Assembly: GCA_047973125.1 (NCBI GenBank)
Contig: JBKEBK010000008.1
Span: 1 to 64,000, forward strand
DNA: 64,000 nt
Source: CAYNRG01 sp047973125
GTDB taxonomy: Bacteria > Bacillota_I > Bacilli_A > Erysipelotrichales > Erysipelotrichaceae
Direction of reading: 5' to 3'
The notes beneath the pieces are model-generated. The model was given only the letters and a program-made list of their open reading frames with translations. It was not told the DNA's origin and made no database searches. The position numbers and the translations under genes are program-made. Positions 7,095 to 15,818 of this stretch are shown here, one piece after another (position 1 is the first letter of the stretch; each line of letters begins with the position of its first letter).

Positions 7095-8892
7095 AAACCA
7101 TGTCAAAATACAACTCAATCGACTTTAAATCATATTCACTTACTTTTTTATTATATAAGTCATATAGATCAAACAAACTATCATAAATTAGCTGTGATGT
7201 TTTACTCAACTTTCCTAAAACATCAGTATAATCTTCTTTTTGTTTACTACACTGCATCATTAAATGAATTACAACAGCAATAAATACATCCTTTTCTAAT
7301 TCATTAAACTTTGCTTCTAAACTTTTAACAGCATTTACACAATCACTTAATAATTGCATATATTCAATAAAATCATAATCTTGAACTACTTCTTTTTTTA
7401 CACTTACTACCTTTGTACTAACAACATTTAAAGATTTATTTATCTTATCAATTTCACTATCTAGTAATAATGGTGTAACAATAATTACTGGAAGAGTTGG
7501 ATGATAAAAATCTGTAGTTGAAATAATGGCTTCAGCATCATTTTTACCAATTTTTAAAGCACTATCAATATTTATACTGTCAACAATATTTAAGTAAGGC
7601 ATCTTCTTACGCATTTTACTAAGTAATAAAATAGCACTACCCTTACCAGTTGTACAAACAACAAATACATTGGGATTTCTAGTATTCTTCTCAAAAGCTG
7701 TAGCAAAATAAATAACAATATAAGAAATTTCATCATCACTAACTTCTTGTCCAAAAATATTAATTCTTAAAATTTCACTTTTAACCAAAGAAAATAATTC
7801 ATGATAGTTTTCTTTAATTTCATCTTTAATAGCATTATACTCATGATAATTAAGTTTTAAGCGATCAAGTGTAGCATAAATATGAATTCTTAAGTTTTCC
7901 ATTAGTTCAACATCTCTTTGAAAAGGATAGGAAAGATTAAAACTTATCCCTTCAATTAACTGAGTAATCTTAGTATCAACATATTCATTCTTTGAGAAAT
8001 TACTACGATGAAGTAAAATTAATTTATTCATACAAGCAGCAAGATAGTCTACATCACTGTCTCTTAATTGATATTTACTAAAAGATTTATTAATTACACT
8101 TTTCTCAAAAGTTAAGTCTTCACTATAATTTAGATTCATATCAATATTAAATTTAAGAGCACTTCTTTTAATTAAAATCAAAGACTGCAAAGCATACCTT
8201 GCCTTGTGACTCTCTTTAAATGAATAGGATTGCAGTGTTTGTAAATACTCTAAATGTTGATATACATCTTTAATCATTATAGAATCAAAGTAATCTATTA
8301 AGGTTTGATATATAATTTCAGTTTCAAAACTTAAGGTATACTTATTAGGATTATTTACAAGCAATAAACCAAATAAATCTATTTGAGACATTACTTCCAT
8401 TAAGAATGCCACAATAGAATTTTGATAATCTATCTCACTTGCAACAATTGAAATTCCATCATACTTATTTACACTTAACTTTAAATTAAATTGATTAGTC
8501 CATGCTTTAATCAGTTCTAAATCTCGATAAAGTGTTGATCTACTGATTCCTAATTTTTCACTTAAATTCTCTATTGTTATATTCTCAGTTGCAAATAGGA
8601 TGTAATTCAAAGAAAGATTAATCCTTGTACGCTGTGATAACTTTGTAAGATATGGCAGTACATTCTTTAATTCTTGATTAACTCTTTTTTTATACTTTAA
8701 CTTAATAAATGGTAAAATTGATGTTTCATCATACTCAATTTTATGAAAGTCACACCAAGATTTAATAATTTGAATATCACTATAAACCATTCTCTTAGAA
8801 ATACCATAAAGTTCTGATAATGATTTAACACTTAAATTCTTCATTTCAACAAGTTGTAAAACCATTTCACGCTGTCTAGTGTTGAGTTGCAT
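7084..8892 (-). CDS. BglG/MtlR-type PRD transcriptional regulator
   Basis: A 602-residue multidomain regulator: two N-terminal helix-turn-helix units (VKSLSELYGISKRMVYSDI near 20-40 and IENLSEKLGISRSTLYRDL near 100-120), two PRDs (the second containing LRIHIYATLDRL and ISYIVIYFATAFEK), an EIIB-like domain with the Cys loop VVCTTGKGSAILLL near 420, and a C-terminal helical region that also resembles a PRD. No EIIA domain is visible. Such proteins are activated or inhibited by PTS phosphorylation and usually control the adjacent operon. The start at 8892 has an ideal AAAGGAGG site; an upstream in-frame extension to 8994 is rejected. It is the first gene of the operon. Confidence 0.82.
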   Translation of the reverse strand: MQLNTRQREMVLQLVEMKNLSVKSLSELYGISKRMVYSDIQIIKSWCDFHKIEYDETSILPFIKLKYKKRVNQELKNVLPYLTKLSQRTRINLSLNYILFATENITIENLSEKLGISRSTLYRDLELIKAWTNQFNLKLSVNKYDGISIVASEIDYQNSIVAFLMEVMSQIDLFGLLLVNNPNKYTLSFETEIIYQTLIDYFDSIMIKDVYQHLEYLQTLQSYSFKESHKARYALQSLILIKRSALKFNIDMNLNYSEDLTFEKSVINKSFSKYQLRDSDVDYLAACMNKLILLHRSNFSKNEYVDTKITQLIEGISFNLSYPFQRDVELMENLRIHIYATLDRLKLNYHEYNAIKDEIKENYHELFSLVKSEILRINIFGQEVSDDEISYIVIYFATAFEKNTRNPNVFVVCTTGKGSAILLLSKMRKKMPYLNIVDSINIDSALKIGKNDAEAIISTTDFYHPTLPVIIVTPLLLDSEIDKINKSLNVVSTKVVSVKKEVVQDYDFIEYMQLLSDCVNAVKSLEAKFNELEKDVFIAVVIHLMMQCSKQKEDYTDVLGKLSKTSQLIYDSLFDLYDLYNKKVSEYDLKSIELYFDMVYEN

Positions 8893-8984
8893 ATTTACCT
8901 CCTTTCTATAATATATTATCACTTTATCTAAACAATTTTTTAAATACTCAATATTACTTATTTCAATATCTTGTGAAGTAAATG

Positions 8985-9014
8985 AGAATACCAAATATAA
9001 TATATTGCATACAA
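8985..9014 (-). promoter_or_regulatory. Candidate promoter of the dga-like operon
   Basis: TTGTAT (complement 9009-9014), 18 bp, TATTCT (complement 8985-8990), about 90 bases upstream of the regulator start. It lies back to back with the acetyltransferase promoter at 9031. Confidence 0.4.
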
Positions 9015-9030
9015 TTTATTTTATATCATG

Positions 9031-9036
9031 TATAAT
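9031..9036 (+). promoter_or_regulatory. Extended -10 of the acetyltransferase gene
   Basis: TGTATAAT ends at 9036. It overlaps the upstream ATG at 9028, which therefore cannot be the real start; the ATG at 9058 follows an AAGAGG site. Confidence 0.55.
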
Positions 9037-9057
9037 AGTTTATATAAGAGGTACAAT

Positions 9058-9504
9058 ATGAAAATGATAAAAGAAGCAGATAAAAACGATATCGAAAATA
9101 TACTATTATTAATTAAGGAACTTGCAAGATATGAAGATAGATTAGATGAAGTCACTGCTACAAAAGAGGATTTAGAGTATTGGATTTTTAAAGAAAATAA
9201 AGCTAAAATAATATTAATTTATGAAGATAACACTATCGCTGGCTATGCAGTTTATTTTTATTCATTCTCAACCTACAGTGGAACTTGTAAAATCTATATT
9301 GAAGATCTATATATAAAAAATGAATATCGAAAAAAAGGCTATGGAGAAGCCTTAATTAACTATATTATGGTAGTTGCTAAAAATAAGAGAATAGCCAAGG
9401 TAGAATGGTCATGCTTAAAAAATAATTTTAAATCACTTGATTACTATCATAAATTAGGTGCAGTACTAAATGATGAGAGTGTTAAGTTTAGCAAAAAGCT
9501 ATAA
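9058..9504 (+). CDS. GNAT family N-acetyltransferase
   Basis: A 148-residue single-domain GNAT protein that transfers an acetyl group from acetyl-CoA to an amine. The acetyl-CoA pyrophosphate-binding segment is YRKKGYGEALINYI (near residue 97), preceded by IEDLYIKNE and followed by VEWSCLKNNFKSLDYYHKLGA, the usual order of motifs A and B. The acceptor cannot be predicted; spermine/diamine-type acetyltransferases have this length and an N-terminal DIENILLLIKELARYE-like helix. It is monocistronic, divergent from the dga-like operon, and ends before a bidirectional terminator. Confidence 0.8.
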   Translation: MKMIKEADKNDIENILLLIKELARYEDRLDEVTATKEDLEYWIFKENKAKIILIYEDNTIAGYAVYFYSFSTYSGTCKIYIEDLYIKNEYRKKGYGEALINYIMVVAKNKRIAKVEWSCLKNNFKSLDYYHKLGAVLNDESVKFSKKL

Positions 9505-9554
9505 AGAACAGGGAAGTTTCATCAAATATAATAAAGGATTAAAATGCTTAACAA

Positions 9555-9586
9555 GAAAAAAACGTTAGATTTTTCTAACGTTTTTA
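9555..9586. terminator. Bidirectional terminator
   Basis: An inverted repeat AAACGTTAGA/TCTAACGTTT with A/T runs on both sides. It serves the acetyltransferase on the plus strand and overlaps the stop codon of the EIIA gene on the minus strand. Confidence 0.85.
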
Positions 9587-10015
9587 AATACCATCTTCTA
9601 CTTTATCTTCTTCACGCTTTTTAAATTCATACTTGATAACTTGATCTTTACCAGTATTCAAAGCAATGTTTACAAGATCATCTGGATTATCCATAAAACC
9701 TCTTGCCATCGCACACTCAATTAACATACCTAAGTTTGTTCCACCCAATACTGTTAATTTACTTTCTGTTTTCATTGAAACTTCAACAGCTGTTTTAAAT
9801 GGAGATCCTCCAACTAAATCAGTAAAAACCAAAATATCACTACATTCCTTTAAATTATCAATAGCCTTTAAAAGATTATTCGATAAGTCTTCTACGCTAT
9901 GTTCCTGTACAAAATCAACAACTTCAAAATTTTCTTGTTTTCCTGTGATCAAAGTAATTGCACTATTTAATCCTGATGCAAAGTTACCATGACCTGTAAG
10001 TATCATTCCAATCAT
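9584..10015 (-). CDS. PTS EIIA component, mannose/N-acetylgalactosamine family
   Basis: A 143-residue cytoplasmic EIIA of the mannose superfamily. The phosphorylated His is in the N-terminal MILTGHGNFASG (residue 9), and TDLVGGSPFKTA (near 66) and VLGGTNLGML (near 89) complete the family pattern. It takes phosphate from HPr and gives it to EIIB. The partner EIIB, EIIC and EIID genes are not in this window, so it must work with subunits encoded elsewhere. It overlaps the agaS-like gene by 4 bases (ATGA), so the pair is one transcription unit. Confidence 0.88.
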   Translation of the reverse strand: MIGMILTGHGNFASGLNSAITLITGKQENFEVVDFVQEHSVEDLSNNLLKAIDNLKECSDILVFTDLVGGSPFKTAVEVSMKTESKLTVLGGTNLGMLIECAMARGFMDNPDDLVNIALNTGKDQVIKYEFKKREEDKVEDGI

Positions 10016-11202
10016 TTTCTTTCCTCCTTGTATGGATAGACAACAACACCCTTAACAACCCTGTTAACCTCTCCTGTAGGACAAGGATTATCTGGGGTAA
10101 CACCCAATGCTAGTGATTTAAATAAAGCAATTACTTGAGCAGTACAGATATCTTGTAAACCTATAAAAGATTGTTGTAGTAAATCCGTATTAAATTCTAT
10201 CATATAATCAACTAAATTTTCTACCTCTTTACACTTGTTATTAGCAACCACTAATATTTTATCACCCTTACGTTGTTTACTCATTTCTTTAATTAAATCC
10301 ACTTCATAAAGACGGCGATACTCATTATCACTTAAAAAGATAACTGTCAGTGTATGATCATCAACTATTGATTTTGGACCATGTCTAAATCCTAGTGGTG
10401 TATCAAACATCGTTACAACACTACCTGCAGAAAGCTCTAACATCTTAAGCGATGCTTCTTGAGCAATTCCTTTTAAAGATTCAGCACCTAAATAAACAAT
10501 TCTATTAAAATTAAACTTAGATATTTCTTCCTTAATGCTATCTACATATTTTTCAAAGAATTTTACAACAGACTCAGATACCTTTATTAGTTCCTTAGTA
10601 TTTCTCTCTAAATTCGCAAGATCAAAACAGAGTAATGTAACTAAAAACATATTAGTAAAACTTGATGTCATGGCAAATGATTTATCATGAGTTTCTTCAA
10701 GTAAAACTAATTCAAAACAATTTTGATAGATCTCACTTCTTTTAGCCATTGCCCCATTTGCATTACAAGTAACAAGTAAGTGTTGAGTATTCTTACTATA
10801 TGCATCACTTGATTCAACTGCCCCAATTGACTCTGGAGAATTACCAGATCTTCCAAAGCTAATAATTAGAGTTTTTTGAAATTTATCAATATAGTTCTCA
10901 GGAGCAACAATCATATCAGTTGTCCCACATACACAAACAGTACACTTAACAAGATTCTTTACCTCACTTGCTAGTGCTCTTCCAACAAATTCACTAGTTC
11001 CAGCTCCCATAAAAATGATCTTTGCATCTTTATCATTTATATAAGAGTTCATCAAATCATCTATTTTTTTATCTCTATTTTTAAGTAGTTCAGTTGTTCT
11101 TATCCATGAAGCTGGCTGATTATATATTTCAGCTGCAGTAAATATCCCCTTTTTTTCTTCTAAAAATTCAATTGTTTCATTTAATATCATATTACTATTC
11201 AT
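10012..11202 (-). CDS. agaS: SIS-domain sugar isomerase/deaminase, AgaS type
   Basis: A 396-residue protein with two SIS domains. The first holds IIFMGAGTSEFVGRAL (near 62) and ISFGRSGNSPESIGAVE (near 113), the second RIVYLGAESLKGIAQEASLK (near 232), with the family marker TPLGFRHGPKSIVDD near 275. AgaS proteins convert galactosamine or N-acetylgalactosamine 6-phosphates, releasing ammonia or isomerising aldose to ketose. Coupling to a mannose-family EIIA supports a role in amino-sugar use. A GAGGGAGGA site precedes the start. No aga aldolase, deacetylase or permease genes are adjacent. Confidence 0.82.
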   Translation of the reverse strand: MNSNMILNETIEFLEEKKGIFTAAEIYNQPASWIRTTELLKNRDKKIDDLMNSYINDKDAKIIFMGAGTSEFVGRALASEVKNLVKCTVCVCGTTDMIVAPENYIDKFQKTLIISFGRSGNSPESIGAVESSDAYSKNTQHLLVTCNANGAMAKRSEIYQNCFELVLLEETHDKSFAMTSSFTNMFLVTLLCFDLANLERNTKELIKVSESVVKFFEKYVDSIKEEISKFNFNRIVYLGAESLKGIAQEASLKMLELSAGSVVTMFDTPLGFRHGPKSIVDDHTLTVIFLSDNEYRRLYEVDLIKEMSKQRKGDKILVVANNKCKEVENLVDYMIEFNTDLLQQSFIGLQDICTAQVIALFKSLALGVTPDNPCPTGEVNRVVKGVVVYPYKEERK

Positions 11203-11304
11203 AAAAATTCCTCCCTCAGGTATCTATATTATATCAACATCAAGATAATGTGCAACTTAATAGCTAAAAGGGATAATTATTATATTAAAAAGTATAAGTA
11301 GCCC

Positions 11305-11340
11305 AAAATAAAAGCACTCTATCAAATTGATAGAGCACTA
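11305..11340 (-). terminator. Terminator of the ftsEX-protease operon
   Basis: CTCTATCA/TGATAGAG hairpin with a T run on the minus strand, just after the protease stop codon. Confidence 0.8.
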
Positions 11341-11342
11341 TA

Positions 11343-12797
11343 TTACTTAAGTAATTCTACAGCTTTCAAATACTGTTTATCTTGATCTTCATTTAAATAA
11401 TAATCGCTAAGAACTGATGTTCTAAGTGATAAGAGCGTATCATTATCTAATACTTCAGTTTCTTTTAAGTCATGCTTCTTTTTAAACATGAGTAATTGCT
11501 CAAGAGTTTTCTCACTGAAATATCCATCTAAACGATCTAAGTCATAACCCAAGAAATCTAGGGCTAACTGCATTGTTTTTACTTCACTTGATACACTATC
11601 TACTTCATATGCAAAATCTTCTTCAGCTTGAAACCACTCATAAACTACCTCATGTTCTTCTACCTCATAATCTGGCATTATCCCAACACCATTAATTGAA
11701 TTTCCATTAGGAGATAACCATTCTGAAATCGTATACTTTATTGCAGTGCCATCAGTAAATGGAACGGTAACTTGAACTGTACCCTTACCATAAGATTTAA
11801 CCCCAACAACACTTACATTTTCACCTTTTTCCATTAATGTAATTGCTAAAACTTCAGCAGCACTTGCTGTACCCTCATTTATTAATACAACAATATCATC
11901 AATACCCTCATGTTTTTTAGTAGTTGAATAGCCAATTTCAACACTTTCATCACTATATTTTTGTAAAATAGCAGGTTGATTATCACCAATAAAATATCCA
12001 ACTACACTTAAATATGTATCTAAATATCCACCACCATTATTTCTTAAATCGATAATGAGTTTATTCATACCTTTTTCACTTAAATCATTAAGATTTGCTT
12101 TTACCTCTTCAGGTGTAGTTTCACCAAAATTCGTAATTTCTAAGTAACCAATATTATCATCAACCATTTTAGAATAGCTAGTTGTTTGAATTTTTCCTCT
12201 TACTACATCGAAAGATTCAATCTTACCAAGACGCTTAACTTCAATTTTAACAACAGTGCCAATCTCACCTTTAACAAGTTCAGTAATGTCCTCAGCAGTT
12301 AAGTTATCAACAGATTTACCCTCTACTGTATAAAATATATCTCCAGCTTTTAAGCCAGCCTTAGATGCTGGAGAATCACGATATACTTTCTCAATAATAA
12401 AACCTGTTTCAAGATCTAAGTATTGCACTCCAATACCCACAAAATCTTGATTAATTGATTGGGTAAAACTCTCTAATTCTTCTTGAGAAAAATACTCTGT
12501 ATGAAGATCAATTTCATCAGTTGTTATTCCATATAAAGCTTTATCTTCAAGGACTTTATCAATATCTGTAAACTCTTTAGAAAAGTACCAATCTTTTGCT
12601 AATAAGTCAATTGCAGCTTCAACCTTTGAATTTGATCCTGAATCAATTGTTGTTAAAATGTTTTTCCTTCCAAAGAGGTATCCAACTGAGAAAATAGATA
12701 CTAAAACACATATAACAATCAAACCATTAAGAATTAATGTGCTTATTTTAGAAAAATTAAATCTTTTTTTATTGTCATTTTTTTTATCTTCAACCAT
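11343..12797 (-). CDS. S41 carboxyl-terminal processing protease
   Basis: A 484-residue CtpA/CtpB-type serine protease. It has a cytoplasmic N-terminus, one membrane helix (residues 18-40), a PDZ domain (about 110-190, with VYRDSPASKAGLKAGD), the catalytic core with Ser in NEGTASAAEVLA (near 310) and Lys in SYGKGTVQVT (near 336), and a C-terminal peptidoglycan-binding-like repeat (about 405-470, MQLALDFLGYDLDRLDGYFS). Family members cleave C-termini of exported proteins. Location right behind an FtsEX/M23 hydrolase set suggests control of cell-wall hydrolases during division. The GAGGAGA site confirms the start. Confidence 0.9.
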   Translation of the reverse strand: MVEDKKNDNKKRFNFSKISTLILNGLIVICVLVSIFSVGYLFGRKNILTTIDSGSNSKVEAAIDLLAKDWYFSKEFTDIDKVLEDKALYGITTDEIDLHTEYFSQEELESFTQSINQDFVGIGVQYLDLETGFIIEKVYRDSPASKAGLKAGDIFYTVEGKSVDNLTAEDITELVKGEIGTVVKIEVKRLGKIESFDVVRGKIQTTSYSKMVDDNIGYLEITNFGETTPEEVKANLNDLSEKGMNKLIIDLRNNGGGYLDTYLSVVGYFIGDNQPAILQKYSDESVEIGYSTTKKHEGIDDIVVLINEGTASAAEVLAITLMEKGENVSVVGVKSYGKGTVQVTVPFTDGTAIKYTISEWLSPNGNSINGVGIMPDYEVEEHEVVYEWFQAEEDFAYEVDSVSSEVKTMQLALDFLGYDLDRLDGYFSEKTLEQLLMFKKKHDLKETEVLDNDTLLSLRTSVLSDYYLNEDQDKQYLKAVELLK

Positions 12798-12811
12798 TAA
12801 TTTTCTCCTCT

Positions 12812-14197
12812 TTACTCAAAAACACTTTCCGGTTTAACCCTACAAGGTGCACTCTTTTTATCACATGTATTACTAAGTGAAGAGCTTCCCCATCCAGCAC
12901 CAAAACCTAGATCACCTCTCCAAGACTGAATATATTCATTAATACTCATTGTACCAAGTTTAACAACTTCAACATGTGTATGAAATCCTGTAGAATTACC
13001 AGAGGTACCTATGCCACCAATTTTATCACCAGCATCAACAATAGTACCCTCAGCAATCGGAGTTCCTTTTAATAGATGAAAATATTTTACACCATACAAT
13101 ACACCATTAACTTTAGTAAGCAAGTAGACTTGATTACCACCGTAGTTAGTACCACCTTGAGCACCACCACAACTATTACCAAGATAACCAGCTGGACATC
13201 CATCAGCACTTTTTAAAATATAACCATTACCAACTGCTCTTACTGTTGTTCCCTCTGGTGCTGCATAATCAGCCCCCAGATGAACTCCACCTCCAAAACT
13301 GATAGGATAATGCCAAGTACCTGCAGAGATTCTACCCCCTGATATGGGTCTTGTAAATCCAGAACTATTTGGAATTTCATTTAGGTTTTCACTAATAGCA
13401 TCAGCCATATCTTGTAATTTCTCATAGTCAGCAGCCATTGTATCACCCTTAGCCATTAAATCAGCCTCTTGCTTAAGAGCCTCTTGTTTTGCAATATTAG
13501 CTTCAGCTCTTAATAAGGTTATTTCATCCTGTTTTTCTTTTATAACAGATTTATCTTCCTCTAAAGCAATTTTAATAGTCTCTAATTCTTTCTTTTCAAT
13601 ATTTAAAGTTTCAATCATTTCTTGAAGTTCAATCCTACTAGCCTCATCATGATTTGCTATATCATTTAAACCGTTTGTTCTTCTTATAAGATCATTTAAA
13701 TCCTTTGCTCCCATAATAATATCCAAATACTTATTAAGACGCATCGAAGTTTGATTAGAAACCATCCTATCCTTAACTTTTTGCTTAAGGGCATCTACTA
13801 TAACTTCTTTTTTTGTAATTTCATCCATTTTAATTCTAATTGTAGCCTCGGTAACTGAAATATTTTTATTTATTTCAGCAATCTCTGCTCCCAACTTACT
13901 AATTACCCCATCATAACCACGAATCTTTTCACCATATGAAGCGATATCCTTAGCAATCTCAGATCTTTGATCCTCAAGCTTATCTAATTGATCCTTTAAA
14001 TCAGAAGACTCATCAGTAATATACTGAAGAAATGCCGAACAAGTTTCCTGTTCCTCTTCTGATAATTCATCAGCTGGTTTAGAACATAAAATGGTATATT
14101 CTGTTCTATTATCATCAAAATCATCCTCTGCCACTATAGGAGTAATAAAATTTAGCATAAATAACATACACATTAATATTTTCATTAATTTTTTCAT
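12812..14197 (-). CDS. EnvC-like murein hydrolase, coiled coil plus M23 domain
   Basis: A 461-residue exported protein: signal peptide (first about 25 residues), long coiled coil (about 45-250), then an M23/LytM domain with SFGGGVHLGADYAAPEGTTV (near 300) and GNSTGFHTHVEV (near 400), whose His/Asp residues bind zinc. In Bacillota and Gammaproteobacteria, FtsEX acts on a coiled-coil hydrolase or its activator, and this gene sits directly behind ftsX. The ATG at 14197 (MKKLMKILMC) shares one base with the ftsX stop (TAATG) and has an AAGGTGG site, so a GTG four codons earlier is unlikely. Catalytic residues appear intact, so it is probably an active endopeptidase. Confidence 0.85.
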   Translation of the reverse strand: MKKLMKILMCMLFMLNFITPIVAEDDFDDNRTEYTILCSKPADELSEEEQETCSAFLQYITDESSDLKDQLDKLEDQRSEIAKDIASYGEKIRGYDGVISKLGAEIAEINKNISVTEATIRIKMDEITKKEVIVDALKQKVKDRMVSNQTSMRLNKYLDIIMGAKDLNDLIRRTNGLNDIANHDEASRIELQEMIETLNIEKKELETIKIALEEDKSVIKEKQDEITLLRAEANIAKQEALKQEADLMAKGDTMAADYEKLQDMADAISENLNEIPNSSGFTRPISGGRISAGTWHYPISFGGGVHLGADYAAPEGTTVRAVGNGYILKSADGCPAGYLGNSCGGAQGGTNYGGNQVYLLTKVNGVLYGVKYFHLLKGTPIAEGTIVDAGDKIGGIGTSGNSTGFHTHVEVVKLGTMSINEYIQSWRGDLGFGAGWGSSSLSNTCDKKSAPCRVKPESVFE

Positions 14198-15111
14198 TAT
14201 CTTTTCCACCTTAAATATTTATTAACCGATAAGAAACTTCCAAGAACACCAACCAAAATTCCTACACCAATTAAAATTAGCGATACATATAATACAAAAG
14301 GATGTGGTTCAATTAACACAAATAGATTTGATATCATAACCCCACCTAATTCTTGATAAAGATAGATATATGCAAAAATTGTCAGAAAGATTGGAATAAT
14401 TGCCCCAAGAGCTCCAATAATAATACCCTCAACAATAAATGGTGCTCTAATAAATCCATTTTTAGCCCCAACATTTCTCATAATTGATATTTCTTCAGAT
14501 CTTGCAAAAATTGTTAGTTTAATTGTATTTTGAATTAGAAATACCGCCAGTAAACTTAAAGCAATTACTAAAATCAAACCACCATTTCTAATTGAATCAA
14601 GAGCAGAAACCAAAAGAACAGCACTTTCTCCACCATAATTTATTTCAAAAACACCCTCAATTTCAGAAATTGTAGCAGCAATTGACTCTAACTTCTCACC
14701 AGATTCAACCTGTACATAGTATGCATGATGCATTGGGTTATCTGAGCGATAGCTCTCAAATAATGCACGTTCCTCTTCCTTATCAAATGATTGGATGTAT
14801 GCATCCAACTCTTCATCTTTAGTATAAAATTCAACAGAATCAACACCATCTAATTCAGTAATTTCAAGACCAATTCTATCAATATCAGCTTGTGTTTCAT
14901 ATTCATAATCAACCATTACTGATATTTGAATCTTACCTTCAATATTACTTGTCATTGAAGCAACATTGGCAGTAAAAATAGCAAATATACTAATAATAAT
15001 TAAAGTTATCGTTACAGCTAAAGCACTAGATAAAGACATTGCAGCATGTCTTCCAACGCCAAAGAAACCTTCCTTTATATGTCTTATCAACCTATTTAAC
15101 ATGTTTAGCAT
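14197..15111 (-). CDS. ftsX: Cell division ABC permease FtsX
   Basis: About 304 residues with the FtsX plan: N-terminal cytoplasmic RLIRHIKEGFFGVGRH, one helix, an extracellular domain (about 50-165), then three helices with the FtsX loop IFARSEEISIMRNVGAKNGFIR between the second and third. It forms the inner-membrane part of the FtsEX complex that drives peptidoglycan hydrolases at division. The start is either 15111, 2 bases after GGGAGGAT, or 15102, 11 bases after it and overlapping the ftsE stop; both keep translational coupling. Confidence 0.92.
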   Translation of the reverse strand: MLNMLNRLIRHIKEGFFGVGRHAAMSLSSALAVTITLIIISIFAIFTANVASMTSNIEGKIQISVMVDYEYETQADIDRIGLEITELDGVDSVEFYTKDEELDAYIQSFDKEEERALFESYRSDNPMHHAYYVQVESGEKLESIAATISEIEGVFEINYGGESAVLLVSALDSIRNGGLILVIALSLLAVFLIQNTIKLTIFARSEEISIMRNVGAKNGFIRAPFIVEGIIIGALGAIIPIFLTIFAYIYLYQELGGVMISNLFVLIEPHPFVLYVSLILIGVGILVGVLGSFLSVNKYLRWKR

Positions 15112-15784
15112 ATCCTCCCTCATCTAGATCAGCAGCAATATGCCCATCCTCTAAAACAATAGTTCTTTTACGATAAGCATTAACTAAGGTATCATCATGA
15201 GTAACCATTAAAATTGTTGTTTTCTCCTCACGATTAATTTTCTCAAGTAAATCCATTATTTCAGAAGACTTATGCGGATCCAAATTACCAGTAGGCTCAT
15301 CAGCAATTAACATTCTTGGCTTATTAGCAATTGCCCTAGCAATAGCAACCCTTTGTTGTTGACCGCCACTTAACTCACTTGGAAAAGAATTTCCTTTATC
15401 ACTAAGTCCTACAAGCCTTAAAACCTCTCTTGCTCTTTTTCTAATTGTAGTCTTATCTAAACTTATAACCTCAAGGGCATAAGCAACATTCTCAAAAATA
15501 GTTTTCGACTCTAAAAGACGAAAATCTTGAAAAACCACCCCAATATTTCTGCGATACAATGGTACTTTTGAATGCTTCAGTTTACCAACATTAATTCCAA
15601 CAACCGATACATCACCCTTTGTTGGAATTTCTTCGCCATCTAACAGTTTTATTAAAGTAGACTTTCCAGATCCTGTAGGACCAATTATATATACAAACTC
15701 TCCCTGCTTTATCTCTAAATTTACATCGTATAAAGCATTTACACCATTATTATAAGTTTTGCTGACATTTGATAATTTTATCAT
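15092..15784 (-). CDS. ftsE: Cell division ATP-binding protein FtsE
   Basis: A 230-residue ABC ATPase. Walker A is IGPTGSGKSTLIKLL (near 35), the Q loop VVFQDFRLL, the signature LSGGQQQRVAIARAI (near 140) and Walker B MLIADEPTGNLDP (near 158), then the H loop MVTHD. The FtsE-specific FRLLESKTIFENVAYAL is present. It powers FtsX. First gene of the ftsE-ftsX-hydrolase-protease unit, with AAGGAG before the start, overlapping ftsX. Confidence 0.95.
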   Translation of the reverse strand: MIKLSNVSKTYNNGVNALYDVNLEIKQGEFVYIIGPTGSGKSTLIKLLDGEEIPTKGDVSVVGINVGKLKHSKVPLYRRNIGVVFQDFRLLESKTIFENVAYALEVISLDKTTIRKRAREVLRLVGLSDKGNSFPSELSGGQQQRVAIARAIANKPRMLIADEPTGNLDPHKSSEIMDLLEKINREEKTTILMVTHDDTLVNAYRKRTIVLEDGHIAADLDEGGYAKHVK

Positions 15785-15818
15785 ATTACATACTCCTTAA
15801 CTAAATAATTATACCACA

